NCBI RefSeq assembly: GCF_022023855.1
Contig: NZ_CP059449.1
Coordinates: 723,501 to 787,500, forward strand
Source: Azospirillum brasilense
GTDB lineage: Bacteria > Pseudomonadota > Alphaproteobacteria > Azospirillales > Azospirillaceae
Direction: 5' to 3'
Length of the DNA: 64,000 nt
The translations under genes and the position numbers were made by a program. Every line of letters begins with the position of its first letter. Position 1 is the stretch's first letter. This document shows positions 55,067 to 63,634 of this stretch, piece after piece. A model generated the notes under the pieces. That model made no database searches. It was not told the DNA's origin and worked only from the letters and a program-made list of their open reading frames with translations.

Positions 55067-56674
55067 TTACTTCTTGCTGACCTTCCAGTAGTAGTTGCTG
55101 TCGAAGCTCGGCCCCCAGACCAGCCCTTCGACGTTGTTGCGCTCCGCGATCACCTCGGTCTGCTGGAACATGATGACGAAGGGCGAGGTCTCCAGCACCT
55201 CGCGCTGAAGCTCCTGGTACATCGCGGCGCGCTTGGCGGTGTCGCGCTCCTCGACCGCGGCGGCGGTCTTCTTGGTCAGCTCGGGGATGTCCCAGGCGTT
55301 GCGCCAGGACAGCGGCTTGGCCTTCGCATTGTCGGCGTTGTCCGGGTTGGCGGCGAAGGTGTCGGCGTTGGTGTTCGGGTCCTGGTAGTCGGCGCCCCAC
55401 TGGTACAGCAGCGCCTCGTGGTTGCGGGCGCGGTACTTGGTGACCACCTGCTTGCCGTCCGCCGGCAGCAGCTTGACCGTGATGCCCGCCGCCGCCGCGC
55501 TGCCCTGGATGGCCTGGGCCATGTCCATGCTGGGCGAGGTGTTGCGGACGTCCATGGTCACCGTGATGCCGTCCGGATAGCCCGCCTGCTTGAGCAGCTC
55601 CTTCGCCTTGGCCGGATCGTACGTGTACGGGTTCTCCTCCAGCGCGCCGAGGAAGCCCTTGGGCAGGAAGGCCTGATGGACGGTGCCGAGACCGTTCATG
55701 ATGGTCTTCGCCATGCCGTCGTAATCCACGGCGTACTTGAAGGCCTTGCGCACGTCGGGCTTAGCCAGCACCTCGTTCTTCTGGTTCAGGCCGAAATAAT
55801 AGAGCGTGCCCTTGGGCGCCTGGACGATGCGGATCTTGTCGTTGCTGCGCAGCGGCTCGAACTGCTCCGGCTTCAGGTTGCGGGCCACGTCGACGTCGCC
55901 CTTCTCCAGCAGCAGGCGCTGGGTCGCCGGCTCCGCAATGTGGCGGATCAGCACGCGCTTCACCGCCGGGGCGCCGCCCCAGTAATTGGGGTTGGCCTCC
56001 AGCGACAAAAGCTCGCTGGCCTTCCACTGGCGCAGCACGAAGGGGCCGGATCCGGCGGAGTTGGCCTTGAGGAAGGCGGCGCCGAAGTCGCCGTTGACCT
56101 CCTTGCTCTTGACCAGCTTGGCATCGACCACGCCGGAGACGTCGGCGGTCAGGCAATAGAGCACGAAGGTCGGGGCGTAGGTCTTGTCCGTCTCGAACAC
56201 CAGGGTGCGCGGGTCGGTGGCGCGGACTTTCTGATCGACGTTCTCCGGCGTCAGGCCGAACTGGGTCAGGATGAAGGCCGGCCCCTTGTTCATCTTCACG
56301 GCACGCTGGAGCGAGTAGGCCACGTCCTCCGCCGTCAGCGGGTTGCCGGAGTGGAACTTGATCCCGTCGCGGATGGTGAAGGTGAAGGTCTTGCCGTCGT
56401 CGGAGACGGTCCAGCTTTCCGCGACCTGCCCGTAGATCTTGCTGACGTCGTTGACGTCGAAGCGGATCAGCCGGTCGTAGACCTGGGCGCCGTATTCGGC
56501 CCCCGACAGCTCGAAGATCTCGCCGGGATCGAGCGTCACGATGTCGTCGAACTGCCAGGCCATGACCAGCGTGTCCTTCGGCGTGTCGGCCAGGACCGGC
56601 GTGGCCGCGAGGCCGAAGGAAAGACCGGCGGACAGAAGAGCGGCACCGGCCAGACGGCGCGCGAGCGTGTTCAT
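55067..56674 (-). CDS. Peptide-type ABC transporter substrate-binding protein
   Basis: A 535-residue SBP_bac_5 protein. Signal peptide LARRLAGAALLSAGLSFGLA ends near residue 30. The family segments are FDDIVTLDPGEIFELSGAEYG, VYDRLIRFDVND, TFTFTIRDGIKFHSGNPLTAEDV (split), GSGPFVLRQWK and YDPAKAKELLKQAGYPDGIT. It binds a peptide or peptide-like ligand in the periplasm for the downstream permeases. Start ATG at 56674 has GGGAG 10 bases upstream; one 9 bases earlier is possible. First gene of the SBP-permease-permease-ATPase-ATPase operon. Confidence 0.94.
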   Translation of the reverse strand: MNTLARRLAGAALLSAGLSFGLAATPVLADTPKDTLVMAWQFDDIVTLDPGEIFELSGAEYGAQVYDRLIRFDVNDVSKIYGQVAESWTVSDDGKTFTFTIRDGIKFHSGNPLTAEDVAYSLQRAVKMNKGPAFILTQFGLTPENVDQKVRATDPRTLVFETDKTYAPTFVLYCLTADVSGVVDAKLVKSKEVNGDFGAAFLKANSAGSGPFVLRQWKASELLSLEANPNYWGGAPAVKRVLIRHIAEPATQRLLLEKGDVDVARNLKPEQFEPLRSNDKIRIVQAPKGTLYYFGLNQKNEVLAKPDVRKAFKYAVDYDGMAKTIMNGLGTVHQAFLPKGFLGALEENPYTYDPAKAKELLKQAGYPDGITVTMDVRNTSPSMDMAQAIQGSAAAAGITVKLLPADGKQVVTKYRARNHEALLYQWGADYQDPNTNADTFAANPDNADNAKAKPLSWRNAWDIPELTKKTAAAVEERDTAKRAAMYQELQREVLETSPFVIMFQQTEVIAERNNVEGLVWGPSFDSNYYWKVSKK

Positions 56675-56903
56675 GGTTCCCATACTCCCTGCGTGATCCC
56701 GGAACGACCCCGGACGGGGCGAATTCTCTTTGGAATTCTTGGCGGTTAACGGCCGGATGATCCGGCGGCGCGGGTTCGCCTGTCAAGCGGGCGGCGGTCA
56801 TAGCGGCCCCCTGCGACCAAACGCGAAGGCCTTAACCCGGTCCGCAACAGGCTTGCCGATCCCGCCCGTCCGTCCACATCACTGGCAAAACGATGGAGGA
56901 CCC

Positions 56904-57062
56904 ATGGACCAGGACCACAAGAACGGCCAGTCGCGCGTGCCCAAGCCGCCGAGCCGCGACGAGGTGGAGAAGATCAGCGACGCGCAGCGCTACATCACCG
57001 ACGACTGGACCGGCGACGGCGGAAAGCCGGAGGACCGGCCCACGGACGGCAGCGGGCGTTGA
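56904..57062 (+). CDS. Small acidic hypothetical protein
   Basis: A 52-residue hydrophilic protein opening MDQDHKNGQSRVPKPPSRDE and ending in Asp/Gly/Arg-rich sequence. A GGAGGACCC Shine-Dalgarno lies three bases before the ATG, which supports translation. It is largely disordered-looking, with a central DAQRYITDDW. I do not recognise a family. It is followed 58 bases later by another small gene. Confidence 0.6.
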   Translation: MDQDHKNGQSRVPKPPSRDEVEKISDAQRYITDDWTGDGGKPEDRPTDGSGR

Positions 57063-57120
57063 GTCCGGCACCGTCCCCGCGTAGCCTCGTCCCTCAAGGA
57101 CCACACACGCGGGGACGACC

Positions 57121-57342
57121 ATGATCGGGAACGACGGAAAGCCGGTGTCGAAGGAGGGGCTGCGCCAGCACCTCGCCGCCTACAACACGCAGTCGCGCGG
57201 CTCCAAGGAATTCGCGGCGATCCCGCGTGCGCTGGTCACCGTCTGCGACAACCTCAAGGCCGGCAAGACCACCTACGTGAAATGCCTGGACGGCCAGTTG
57301 CAGCTGTCCCGGCGCAAGGACAACAGCGTCCAGGCGGCGTAG
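57121..57342 (+). CDS. Small hypothetical protein
   Basis: A 73-residue protein with a short helix-rich look: GKPVSKEGLRQHLAAYNTQSR, KEFAAIPRALVTVCDNLKAG and a basic C-terminus (SRRKDNSVQAA). No signal peptide, membrane helix or known domain. It converges with the TPR protein gene, 7 bases away. Upstream sequence GGGGACGACC gives a weak ribosome-binding site. Unknown function. Confidence 0.55.
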   Translation: MIGNDGKPVSKEGLRQHLAAYNTQSRGSKEFAAIPRALVTVCDNLKAGKTTYVKCLDGQLQLSRRKDNSVQAA

Positions 57343-57349
57343 CGGCCCT

Positions 57350-59143
57350 TCACCCCTCGCCCTTCACCGGGAAGTCGAACCAGGGCAGGCGCAGGAACTC
57401 GTATTCGCGCAGCCGCGGCGTGCGCCCGCGCCGCATCCAGTCGTGGAGGACGGCGTAGGGCGCCGCCTGATCCAGCGTCCAGGCCGCTTCGCCCCGGTCG
57501 AAGAACCAGCCGATGCAGGCACGGACGAGGCCGAGGAACTCCCGCCCCGCCGCGGTCGGCGCGACGCCGAGGAAGCTGACGATGATGTCGTCGAACGGCC
57601 CGCGGGCGCGGCGGTCGCGCATGATCGTCAGGTCCCAGCCCGCCCCGTCGCGCAGTTCCGGCGGAAGCGGTGCCGTGCAACGGGCGTCGATGTCGGTGAT
57701 GAAGACCGGCGCCCCCGTCCGCTCCAGCAGGTCCAGGGCGACGAAGAAGCGGGCACAAGCGTAATAGGTCGTCTCCGCCCCCGGCGCGTGGGCGGACAGG
57801 TCGATGCGTTCCAGCGACCAGGACAGGCGCCCCGGATGGGTGGTGCAGCGGCGGTCCAGATCGGCGCGATCCTCCGCGCCGGGGTTGACGACATGGACAT
57901 GCACGCGGTCGCCCGGCGCGTCCTTGAGGGCGTGGGAGAGAAACCAGCCGCCGAAGCGCCGCCAGTAATCGGAATCGACGCTGACCAGCAGGATCGCCCC
58001 GCCTTCGGCTGCGGGCGGAACCGGCATCGACCGCTCCCCCGCCTCCGCGATGCGCGGCCGATACCCGGCGAGCGCGTCGAGAAAAACCGGGCGCGCATCG
58101 GCCTGCCGCCATTTCGCAGCCTGCGGGTCGGCACGGATGGCCTCCTCCGACCAGCCGCGCAGATAGCGTCGGGCAAGCCGCGAGGCGGTCACCAACCGCC
58201 CCCGGCGGTAGAGACCGTGTGCGATGCAGGCCGCCGCCGCACCATCCCCCGGCGCGCGCCGCAGCCGGTCCCGCGCCCGCTCGGCGATCCGCTCCAGCCG
58301 CGCATCGTCCAGCATGCCGCGGTGGATGGTCAGCACGGCGGTGCGGAACAGCGCCGCCTCCGCCACCTCCCCCGCCCCGCGCTCCAGCGCCGCCAGGAAC
58401 AGGTCGAGCGCGCGGGCCAGCGGTTCGCCCCATGTCGCCTCTGGGCGATCGGCGCGGGGGAACTCCGGCAGGGCGCCGCTGGCCTGCAAAGTCGCCATGG
58501 CGAGGTTGCCCAGCGCCGCACCATTGCTTGGACACAGCCGCGCCGCACGGCCATAGCCCCTCACCGCCCCGTCGGCCTCCCCCGCCGCCAGCCGCGCACG
58601 TCCCATGGCCGCCCAGGCGTCGGGGCTGTCCGGTGCCAGGGACAGCGCGTGGGCCAGCCAGCGCCCCGCCGCCAACGGTTCCGGCCCGCCGGCCAGCAGC
58701 CGCCCCGCCGCCAGCGCCGCTGCCCCATAGCCGGGGTCGATCCGCAGGGCGGCGCGGAAGCATAGCAGCGCCTCTTCCACCCGCCCCAGATCGCCGAGCG
58801 CCAGCCCCCGGTTGAAGGCCGCCTTGGCCCGCGCCGGCTCCAGCGCCAGAGCGCGCGCGTGCTGCGCGGCCGCCCGCGCCGCATCACCGCCGCTGCGGCG
58901 CAGGCTGCCCAGATTGTCGTGATAGTCCGCCGCCTCCGGGTCCAACGCGATGGCCTGGGCGATCAGCGACACCGCCTCCTCGCTCCGCCCGGTCTGGCCG
59001 GACAGCACGCCCAGCAGATGCAGCGCGTCGGCCTGTCGCGGGTCGGCGTCGAGAATCGCCCGGTAGACCCCGGCGGCCTCGCCCATCCGTCCGGCCCGGT
59101 GGTGGCCGATGGCGATGGCGTAGGCTTCGGACAGGCTGACCAT
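57350..59143 (-). CDS. TPR protein with C-terminal glycosyltransferase-like domain
   Basis: A 597-residue protein. The N-terminal half is a run of tetratricopeptide repeats (AIGHHRAGRMGEAAGVYRAIL, ADALHLLGVLSGQTGRSEEAV, AADYHDNLGSLRRSGGDAARAA and more, to about residue 210), then an intermediate helical region. From about residue 375 a Rossmann/GT-A-like part appears: ILLVSVDSDYWRRFGGWFLSHAL, a DxD-type VFITDIDARC (about 480), and WDLTIMRDRR...FLGVAPTAAG. Such TPR-GT proteins modify surface or flagellar proteins in other alphaproteobacteria. Donor and acceptor unknown. The ATG at 59143 follows CGGAG; 59170 is an alternative. Confidence 0.75.
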   Translation of the reverse strand: MVSLSEAYAIAIGHHRAGRMGEAAGVYRAILDADPRQADALHLLGVLSGQTGRSEEAVSLIAQAIALDPEAADYHDNLGSLRRSGGDAARAAAQHARALALEPARAKAAFNRGLALGDLGRVEEALLCFRAALRIDPGYGAAALAAGRLLAGGPEPLAAGRWLAHALSLAPDSPDAWAAMGRARLAAGEADGAVRGYGRAARLCPSNGAALGNLAMATLQASGALPEFPRADRPEATWGEPLARALDLFLAALERGAGEVAEAALFRTAVLTIHRGMLDDARLERIAERARDRLRRAPGDGAAAACIAHGLYRRGRLVTASRLARRYLRGWSEEAIRADPQAAKWRQADARPVFLDALAGYRPRIAEAGERSMPVPPAAEGGAILLVSVDSDYWRRFGGWFLSHALKDAPGDRVHVHVVNPGAEDRADLDRRCTTHPGRLSWSLERIDLSAHAPGAETTYYACARFFVALDLLERTGAPVFITDIDARCTAPLPPELRDGAGWDLTIMRDRRARGPFDDIIVSFLGVAPTAAGREFLGLVRACIGWFFDRGEAAWTLDQAAPYAVLHDWMRRGRTPRLREYEFLRLPWFDFPVKGEG

Positions 59144-59215
59144 GACGACTCCGGGCTGCGCTTGCGACATTGCGCCCGCTTGTCGGAGCGCGCCGTCCCT
59201 CTACCATCGCGGGCC

Positions 59216-59623
59216 ATGAGAACCGATCCCGACGGCCTTCCCCATCATGACGACCGCCGCGCCCTGGCGGAAGCCCTGCGCGCCGCTCTGACGCAGCGCT
59301 GCCCGGACGCCGACGGCGACCTGACCGCGGCCATCGGGGCCATGGCGGCCAGCCGCTTCTTCGGGGTGCGCTTCCGCGCCGAGGGCAACGCCGCCCGCGC
59401 CTGGGTCGCCCGCCGCCCCAACCCCGAGGTGTTCGAGGTCTGGGACCCCGCCACCGGCGCCTGGGATTTCGTCGAACGCCTGCCCGACCCGTCGCTTTAC
59501 CAACCGACGCCGGAGGGCACCGCGCGCATCGCCGCCAAGGCGCAGGAGGCCATGGCCACGGTCGCCGCCACCGGGCGTCTGGCCCACGCCCTGGCCGCCG
59601 GGATCGAGCCGGACGACGAATAA
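59216..59623 (+). CDS. Hypothetical protein
   Basis: A 135-residue protein beginning MRTDPDGLPHHDDRRALAEA. It contains an alpha/beta-looking core (FFGVRFRAEGNAARAWVARR, NPEVFEVWDPATGAWDFVERL) and a helical C-terminus. No signal peptide, membrane segment or catalytic motif can be seen. It starts divergently from the TPR protein (72-base gap) and ends 7 bases before the HerA-type gene on the other strand. Not recognised. Confidence 0.6.
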   Translation: MRTDPDGLPHHDDRRALAEALRAALTQRCPDADGDLTAAIGAMAASRFFGVRFRAEGNAARAWVARRPNPEVFEVWDPATGAWDFVERLPDPSLYQPTPEGTARIAAKAQEAMATVAATGRLAHALAAGIEPDDE

Positions 59624-59630
59624 AGAAAAA

Positions 59631-61193
59631 TCAGACGGTGGCGAACAGCCCGCCGTCCTCCGGCCCGTCGGTTCCGTCGTCAGCGTTCGGATCGCCCAGC
59701 GCCGTCTCCCAGCCCAGCGCCGGCAGGGCGATGCTGCGCGTGTTGCCCAGCCCGCTGCGCGTGGCGACGAAGCCGCGCTGCTCCATGTAGGTCAGCAGGC
59801 GCCGCGCCCGCCCGCGCGACCGGCTGCCGCAGGCACGGGCCACATCGGCGTCGGACGGGCAGGGCAGATGGTCCAGCGCCGCACGGGCCAGCAGCAGGAA
59901 GACGACCTGGATGTCCTCCGGCAGGGTCGCCGCGACCTGGGTCGCCTTCGCCCAGGCGGGATTCTCCTCGGTGCCCTCCCCCGCCCCGGCGCGGGCCGCC
60001 GCCAGCTTGCGCCGGAAGGCCGGCAGTTCCAGCAGCTCGCCCCGCACCCCCTGCGTCCGGCAGCGCACCAGGAAGTCCTGATACAGCACGGCGATGGAGC
60101 GGTAGGGCGCCTCCGGATCGGCCAGAACCTCGCGCAGGATCGCCTCGTAGGCGGCTTTGCGCTCCGCCGCCTGCTCCGGCGTTTCCGGCTCCTCCATGGG
60201 CAGCGCGGGGGCCCCGTCCTCGCTCTCCGGCTCCACCGGCAGGGGGCGCGGGCGGGAGAGCTGGGCCAGCAGATCGGCGCTGGCGCTGGTCGAGGGGCGG
60301 CGCACCGGCAGGCGCGGCGGTTCCGGCTCGCCCGGCCTGAAGATCAGCTCCCGCGCGTCCTCCAGCGGGGTGTCGGGCAGCGGCATCAGCTTCGGGCTGC
60401 CGGCCCGCCCCTGCGTCTCGACGGCACCGATGCGCAGCGGCAGCGGGCGGCGCGAGATGGCCGGGCCGAGCGCGATGAAATGCCCGCGCTCCAGATCGCG
60501 GAACATCTCCGCCGTGCGGCGCTCCATGCCCAGAAGGTCGGCGGCGCGGGCCATGTCGATGTCCAGGAAGGTGCGGCCCATCAGGAAGTTGGACGCCTCC
60601 GCCGCCACGTTCTTGGCGAGCTTGGCGAGGCGCTGTGTCGCGATCACCCCTGCCAGCCCGCGCTTGCGCCCGCGGCACATCAGGTTGGTCATGGCGCCCA
60701 GCGAGACCTTGCGCGCCTCGTCCGACACCTCGCCGGCGGCGGAAGGGGCGAAGAGCTGCGCCTCGTCCACCACCACCAGCATGGGGTACCAGTGGTCGCG
60801 GTCGGCATCGAACAGCCCGCCCAGGAAGGCAGCGGCGTGGCGCATCTGCATGTCCGCGTCCAGCCCCTCCAGGTTCAGCACGACGGAGACGCGGTGTTGG
60901 CGCACGCGGGCGGCGACGCTCTGCAGGGCGGCCTCGCTGTGCTCGTCGGCGTTCACCACGATGTGGCCGAAGCGCTCGGCCAGAGTCACGAAGTCGCCCT
61001 CGGGGTCGATCACCGCCTGCTGCACCCAGCGCGCGCTCTGTTCGATCAGGCGGCGCAGCAGGTGCGACTTGCCGGAGCCGGAGTTGCCCTGCACCAGCAG
61101 GCGGGTCGCCAGCAGCTCCTCGAGATCCAGCATCGCCGACGCCCCCGTCGCGCCAGCCGTCATGGCCGCCCCCATGTCGATGCCGACCTTCAT
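59631..61193 (-). CDS. HerA/DUF87-type ATPase
   Basis: A 520-residue P-loop ATPase of the HerA/FtsK-like group. Walker A LLVQGNSGSGKSHLLRRLIE (about 30-50), Walker B MLVVVDEAQLFAP (about 140), sensor and Arg-rich region FLDIDMARAADLLGMERRTAEMF, and a C-terminal helical part ending in a possible winged helix (ARRLLTYMEQRGFVATRSG). In archaea HerA pairs with the NurA nuclease; in bacteria HerA-type ATPases also serve defence systems. No nuclease gene is beside it. ATG at 61193 chosen; a 76-residue extension is unlike the family. Confidence 0.88.
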   Translation of the reverse strand: MKVGIDMGAAMTAGATGASAMLDLEELLATRLLVQGNSGSGKSHLLRRLIEQSARWVQQAVIDPEGDFVTLAERFGHIVVNADEHSEAALQSVAARVRQHRVSVVLNLEGLDADMQMRHAAAFLGGLFDADRDHWYPMLVVVDEAQLFAPSAAGEVSDEARKVSLGAMTNLMCRGRKRGLAGVIATQRLAKLAKNVAAEASNFLMGRTFLDIDMARAADLLGMERRTAEMFRDLERGHFIALGPAISRRPLPLRIGAVETQGRAGSPKLMPLPDTPLEDARELIFRPGEPEPPRLPVRRPSTSASADLLAQLSRPRPLPVEPESEDGAPALPMEEPETPEQAAERKAAYEAILREVLADPEAPYRSIAVLYQDFLVRCRTQGVRGELLELPAFRRKLAAARAGAGEGTEENPAWAKATQVAATLPEDIQVVFLLLARAALDHLPCPSDADVARACGSRSRGRARRLLTYMEQRGFVATRSGLGNTRSIALPALGWETALGDPNADDGTDGPEDGGLFATV

Positions 61194-61375
61194 GCCCCGC
61201 CGCCTCCGTCTGCGTTGAAGCGCACCCCTATAGCGCAAAGCGGGGCCACGGTGCGAAGGGCATTTTGGATCGCCCTCGCGCAGACGCCTTGCCTTTGTCA
61301 CGAAATCGAAAAGATCATCCGCTACAAGATGGGCTTGCCCGCGACGAACATGGACAGCCGGCGGTGGACGAAGCC

Positions 61376-63202
61376 ATGGCCTCGGTGCCAGCAGACGAAT
61401 GGGACGATCGCTCCGGCACACCGGAAGGGGGCGCCCGCAAGGCCGCGCTGCCGGCGGAATGGACCCGTCTTCTGGCTGGGCTGTCGGTCGCCTTCCAGCC
61501 CATCGTGCAGATGCGCACCGGGCGCTGCCACGGGATGGAGGCGCTGCTGCGCGGCCTGGAGCGCAGCCCCTTCGCCAGCCCCAACGACCTGCTGGACGCC
61601 GCCTGCATGCAGGGCCTGCTGGCCGAGGTCGAATGCGCCCTGCACGCCAAGGCGGTGGCGGCCTTCCGCGCGCTGGACCACTGGCCGAACGCCAAGCTGT
61701 TCCTGAACATCGACGCGCGGGTGGTCGGGGTGGCCGGCTCGCCCTGGCTGGCCCCCGTCGCGCTGGATGGCGGCGCGCCCGACCCGCGCCTGACCATCAG
61801 CCTGGAAATTTCCGAGCGGCGGGAACTGCGTCCCGACCACAGCATCGAGCAGGCCATCGACCGCTACCGGCAGGCGGGCATCGGGGTGGCGCTGGACGAT
61901 TTCGGCGTCGGCTTCGCCGGGCTGCGGCTGCTCTACGAATCCAAGCCCGACTATCTCAAGATCGACCGCTATTTCATCGACGGCATCGACCAGGACACGC
62001 GCAAGCGGGCCATCGCTCACGCGCTGGTCGGCTACGCCCACGCGCTCGGCATCCTCATCATCGCCGAAGGGGTGGAGACGGAGAAGGAATTCTACACCTG
62101 CCGCGATCTTGGCTGCGACTTCGCCCAGGGCTATCTGATCGCCCGGCCGAGCCTGGATCTGCGCGCCGTGCCCGAGCGCTACGGCGTCGTCGAGGAGTTG
62201 AACCGCCAGGATCGGCGCAAGCCGAACGAGGCCCGCCTGCGCCTGTCCGAGGTGATCGAGCGGCAGCCGCCGCTCGCCGTCAATTCCCCGAAGACCGAGC
62301 TTCTGGAATATTTCCGCGGCGACAACAGCCCGTCCATCGCCCCCATCGTCGACCGCCAGCAGCGCCCGCTGGGGCTGATCCGCGAACGCGACCTGAAGCG
62401 CTTCGTCTACTCCCGTTTCGGCAGCGAGCTTCTGCGCAACAAGGGGTTGGGCGACACGCTGCTGGATCTGGTGGTGAAGAGCCCGGTCTGCGACATCTCC
62501 ACCCCGCTCGACCAAGTGATCGAGGCCTTCTCGGCGGAGGAGGCCAGCGACGGCATCATCATCATCGAAGGCGGCGAGTATGCCGGCTTCCTGTCCAGCG
62601 GCGCGCTGATCCGGCTGGTGCACGAGCGCAACCTCGCCATGGCCGCGGACCAGAACCCGCTGACCCGCCTGCCCGGTAACGCCGCCATCGTGCGCCATAT
62701 TGAGCGCGCCCTTCAGGAGCAGGATCGCAAGCACGTCCTGGCCTATCTCGACTTCGACAACTTCAAGCCCTTCAACGACCGTTTCGGTTTCCGCCAAGGC
62801 GACCGCGCCATCCTGATGTTCAGCGAGCGGCTGAAGGCCTGGGCGTCGGGCAACGGCGGCTTCGCCGGCCACATCGGCGGCGACGACTTCTTCGTCGCCC
62901 TCAGCGGTGCCGAGGACAAGGACGCGCTCGCCCGCGTGGCGGACCTCGTCGCGCAGTTCCGCTCCGACGCGGAGAGCCTCTACGACGCGGAGGCGCGGGA
63001 GGCCGGCTGCTTCGAGGGCAAGGACCGCTACGGCGCGGTGCGGCGCTTCCCGCTCCTGTCGGCCAGCGGCGTCGCCGTGGTGATCGCTCCCGGCCCGCAC
63101 CGCCTGACCTCCGACGCGATCAACACCGCCATCGCCGGCCACAAGGCCATCGCCAAGGAAAGCCCCGACAAGCTCTGCACCGTCCACCTCCCAACCCCTT
63201 GA
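61376..63202 (+). CDS. EAL-CBS-GGDEF signalling protein
   Basis: A 608-residue cytoplasmic protein. The EAL domain (about 20-270) shows MEALLRG, FLNIDARV, LEISER, VALDDFGVGFAGL, KIDRYFIDGI and EGVETEKEF, so all metal and catalytic residues of a c-di-GMP phosphodiesterase are present. A CBS pair follows (about 290-410; IAPIVDRQQRPLGLIRERDL). A GGDEF domain with GHIGGDDFFVAL (GGDDF active site, about 510) completes it. It may both make and break c-di-GMP or bind it. GTG at 61364 is an alternative start. It diverges from the HerA-type gene. Confidence 0.93.
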   Translation: MASVPADEWDDRSGTPEGGARKAALPAEWTRLLAGLSVAFQPIVQMRTGRCHGMEALLRGLERSPFASPNDLLDAACMQGLLAEVECALHAKAVAAFRALDHWPNAKLFLNIDARVVGVAGSPWLAPVALDGGAPDPRLTISLEISERRELRPDHSIEQAIDRYRQAGIGVALDDFGVGFAGLRLLYESKPDYLKIDRYFIDGIDQDTRKRAIAHALVGYAHALGILIIAEGVETEKEFYTCRDLGCDFAQGYLIARPSLDLRAVPERYGVVEELNRQDRRKPNEARLRLSEVIERQPPLAVNSPKTELLEYFRGDNSPSIAPIVDRQQRPLGLIRERDLKRFVYSRFGSELLRNKGLGDTLLDLVVKSPVCDISTPLDQVIEAFSAEEASDGIIIIEGGEYAGFLSSGALIRLVHERNLAMAADQNPLTRLPGNAAIVRHIERALQEQDRKHVLAYLDFDNFKPFNDRFGFRQGDRAILMFSERLKAWASGNGGFAGHIGGDDFFVALSGAEDKDALARVADLVAQFRSDAESLYDAEAREAGCFEGKDRYGAVRRFPLLSASGVAVVIAPGPHRLTSDAINTAIAGHKAIAKESPDKLCTVHLPTP

Positions 63203-63204
63203 TA

Positions 63205-63231
63205 CCCTCCCCCGCCGATGGCGGGGGAGGG
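63205..63231 (+). terminator. Hairpin after the EAL-CBS-GGDEF gene
   Basis: Perfect 12-bp arms CCCTCCCCCGCC (63205-63216) and GGCGGGGGAGGG (63220-63231) with a GAT loop, starting 3 bases after the stop codon. No T run follows, so it may be a stabilising hairpin rather than a strict terminator. Confidence 0.6.
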
Positions 63232-63268
63232 CTAGGGAGGGGGCCGGCCGCAACACCCCAATACAACG

Positions 63269-63305
63269 TAAAGCCGGCGCTTCCCGTTGGGGGAAAGCGC
63301 CGGCC
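63269..63305 (-). terminator. Terminator of the rRNA operon
   Basis: Arms GCCGGCGCTT and AAGCGCCGGC (63273-63302) with a G-rich loop. Read on the minus strand it follows the 5S gene and is trailed by TTTACGTT. Well placed to end the 23S-5S transcript. Confidence 0.8.
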
Positions 63306-63385
63306 TTGCCGTTCATGAAGCCGATTGTCAAGCGATTGAAACCCATCCATCCAAGTCCTTGATGGCTTGGCGTGTGCCGTGGTGA

Positions 63386-63500
63386 CCTGGCGGCGACCTA
63401 CTCTCCCACGTCTTAAGACGCAGTACCATTGGCGCTGAGGCGTTTCACGGCCGAGTTCGGAATGGGATCGGGTGTTGGGAGCCTCGCCATGACCACCAGG
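63386..63500 (-). rRNA. rrf: 5S ribosomal RNA
   Basis: On the minus strand the sequence begins CCTGGTGGTCATGGCGAGGC and ends AGTAGGTCGCCGCCAGG. It contains the conserved CCCGATCCCATTCCGAACTC and ends pair (CCTGG/CCAGG). Length about 115 bases, the normal size. It lies directly downstream of 23S on the same strand, as in an rrn operon. Confidence 0.97.
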
Positions 63501-63634
63501 TCACCAAGGCACACGCGAACCATCCGGACCGGACGGGCGGGTTTCGTTAAGTGAGGACGTCTGCGTTCTTGGTCTTGCGGTGTTGGCTCGTGCGCCCAGG
63601 GCTTCCCGCTGCGCGCGGGCATCCTGCTGGGAAG

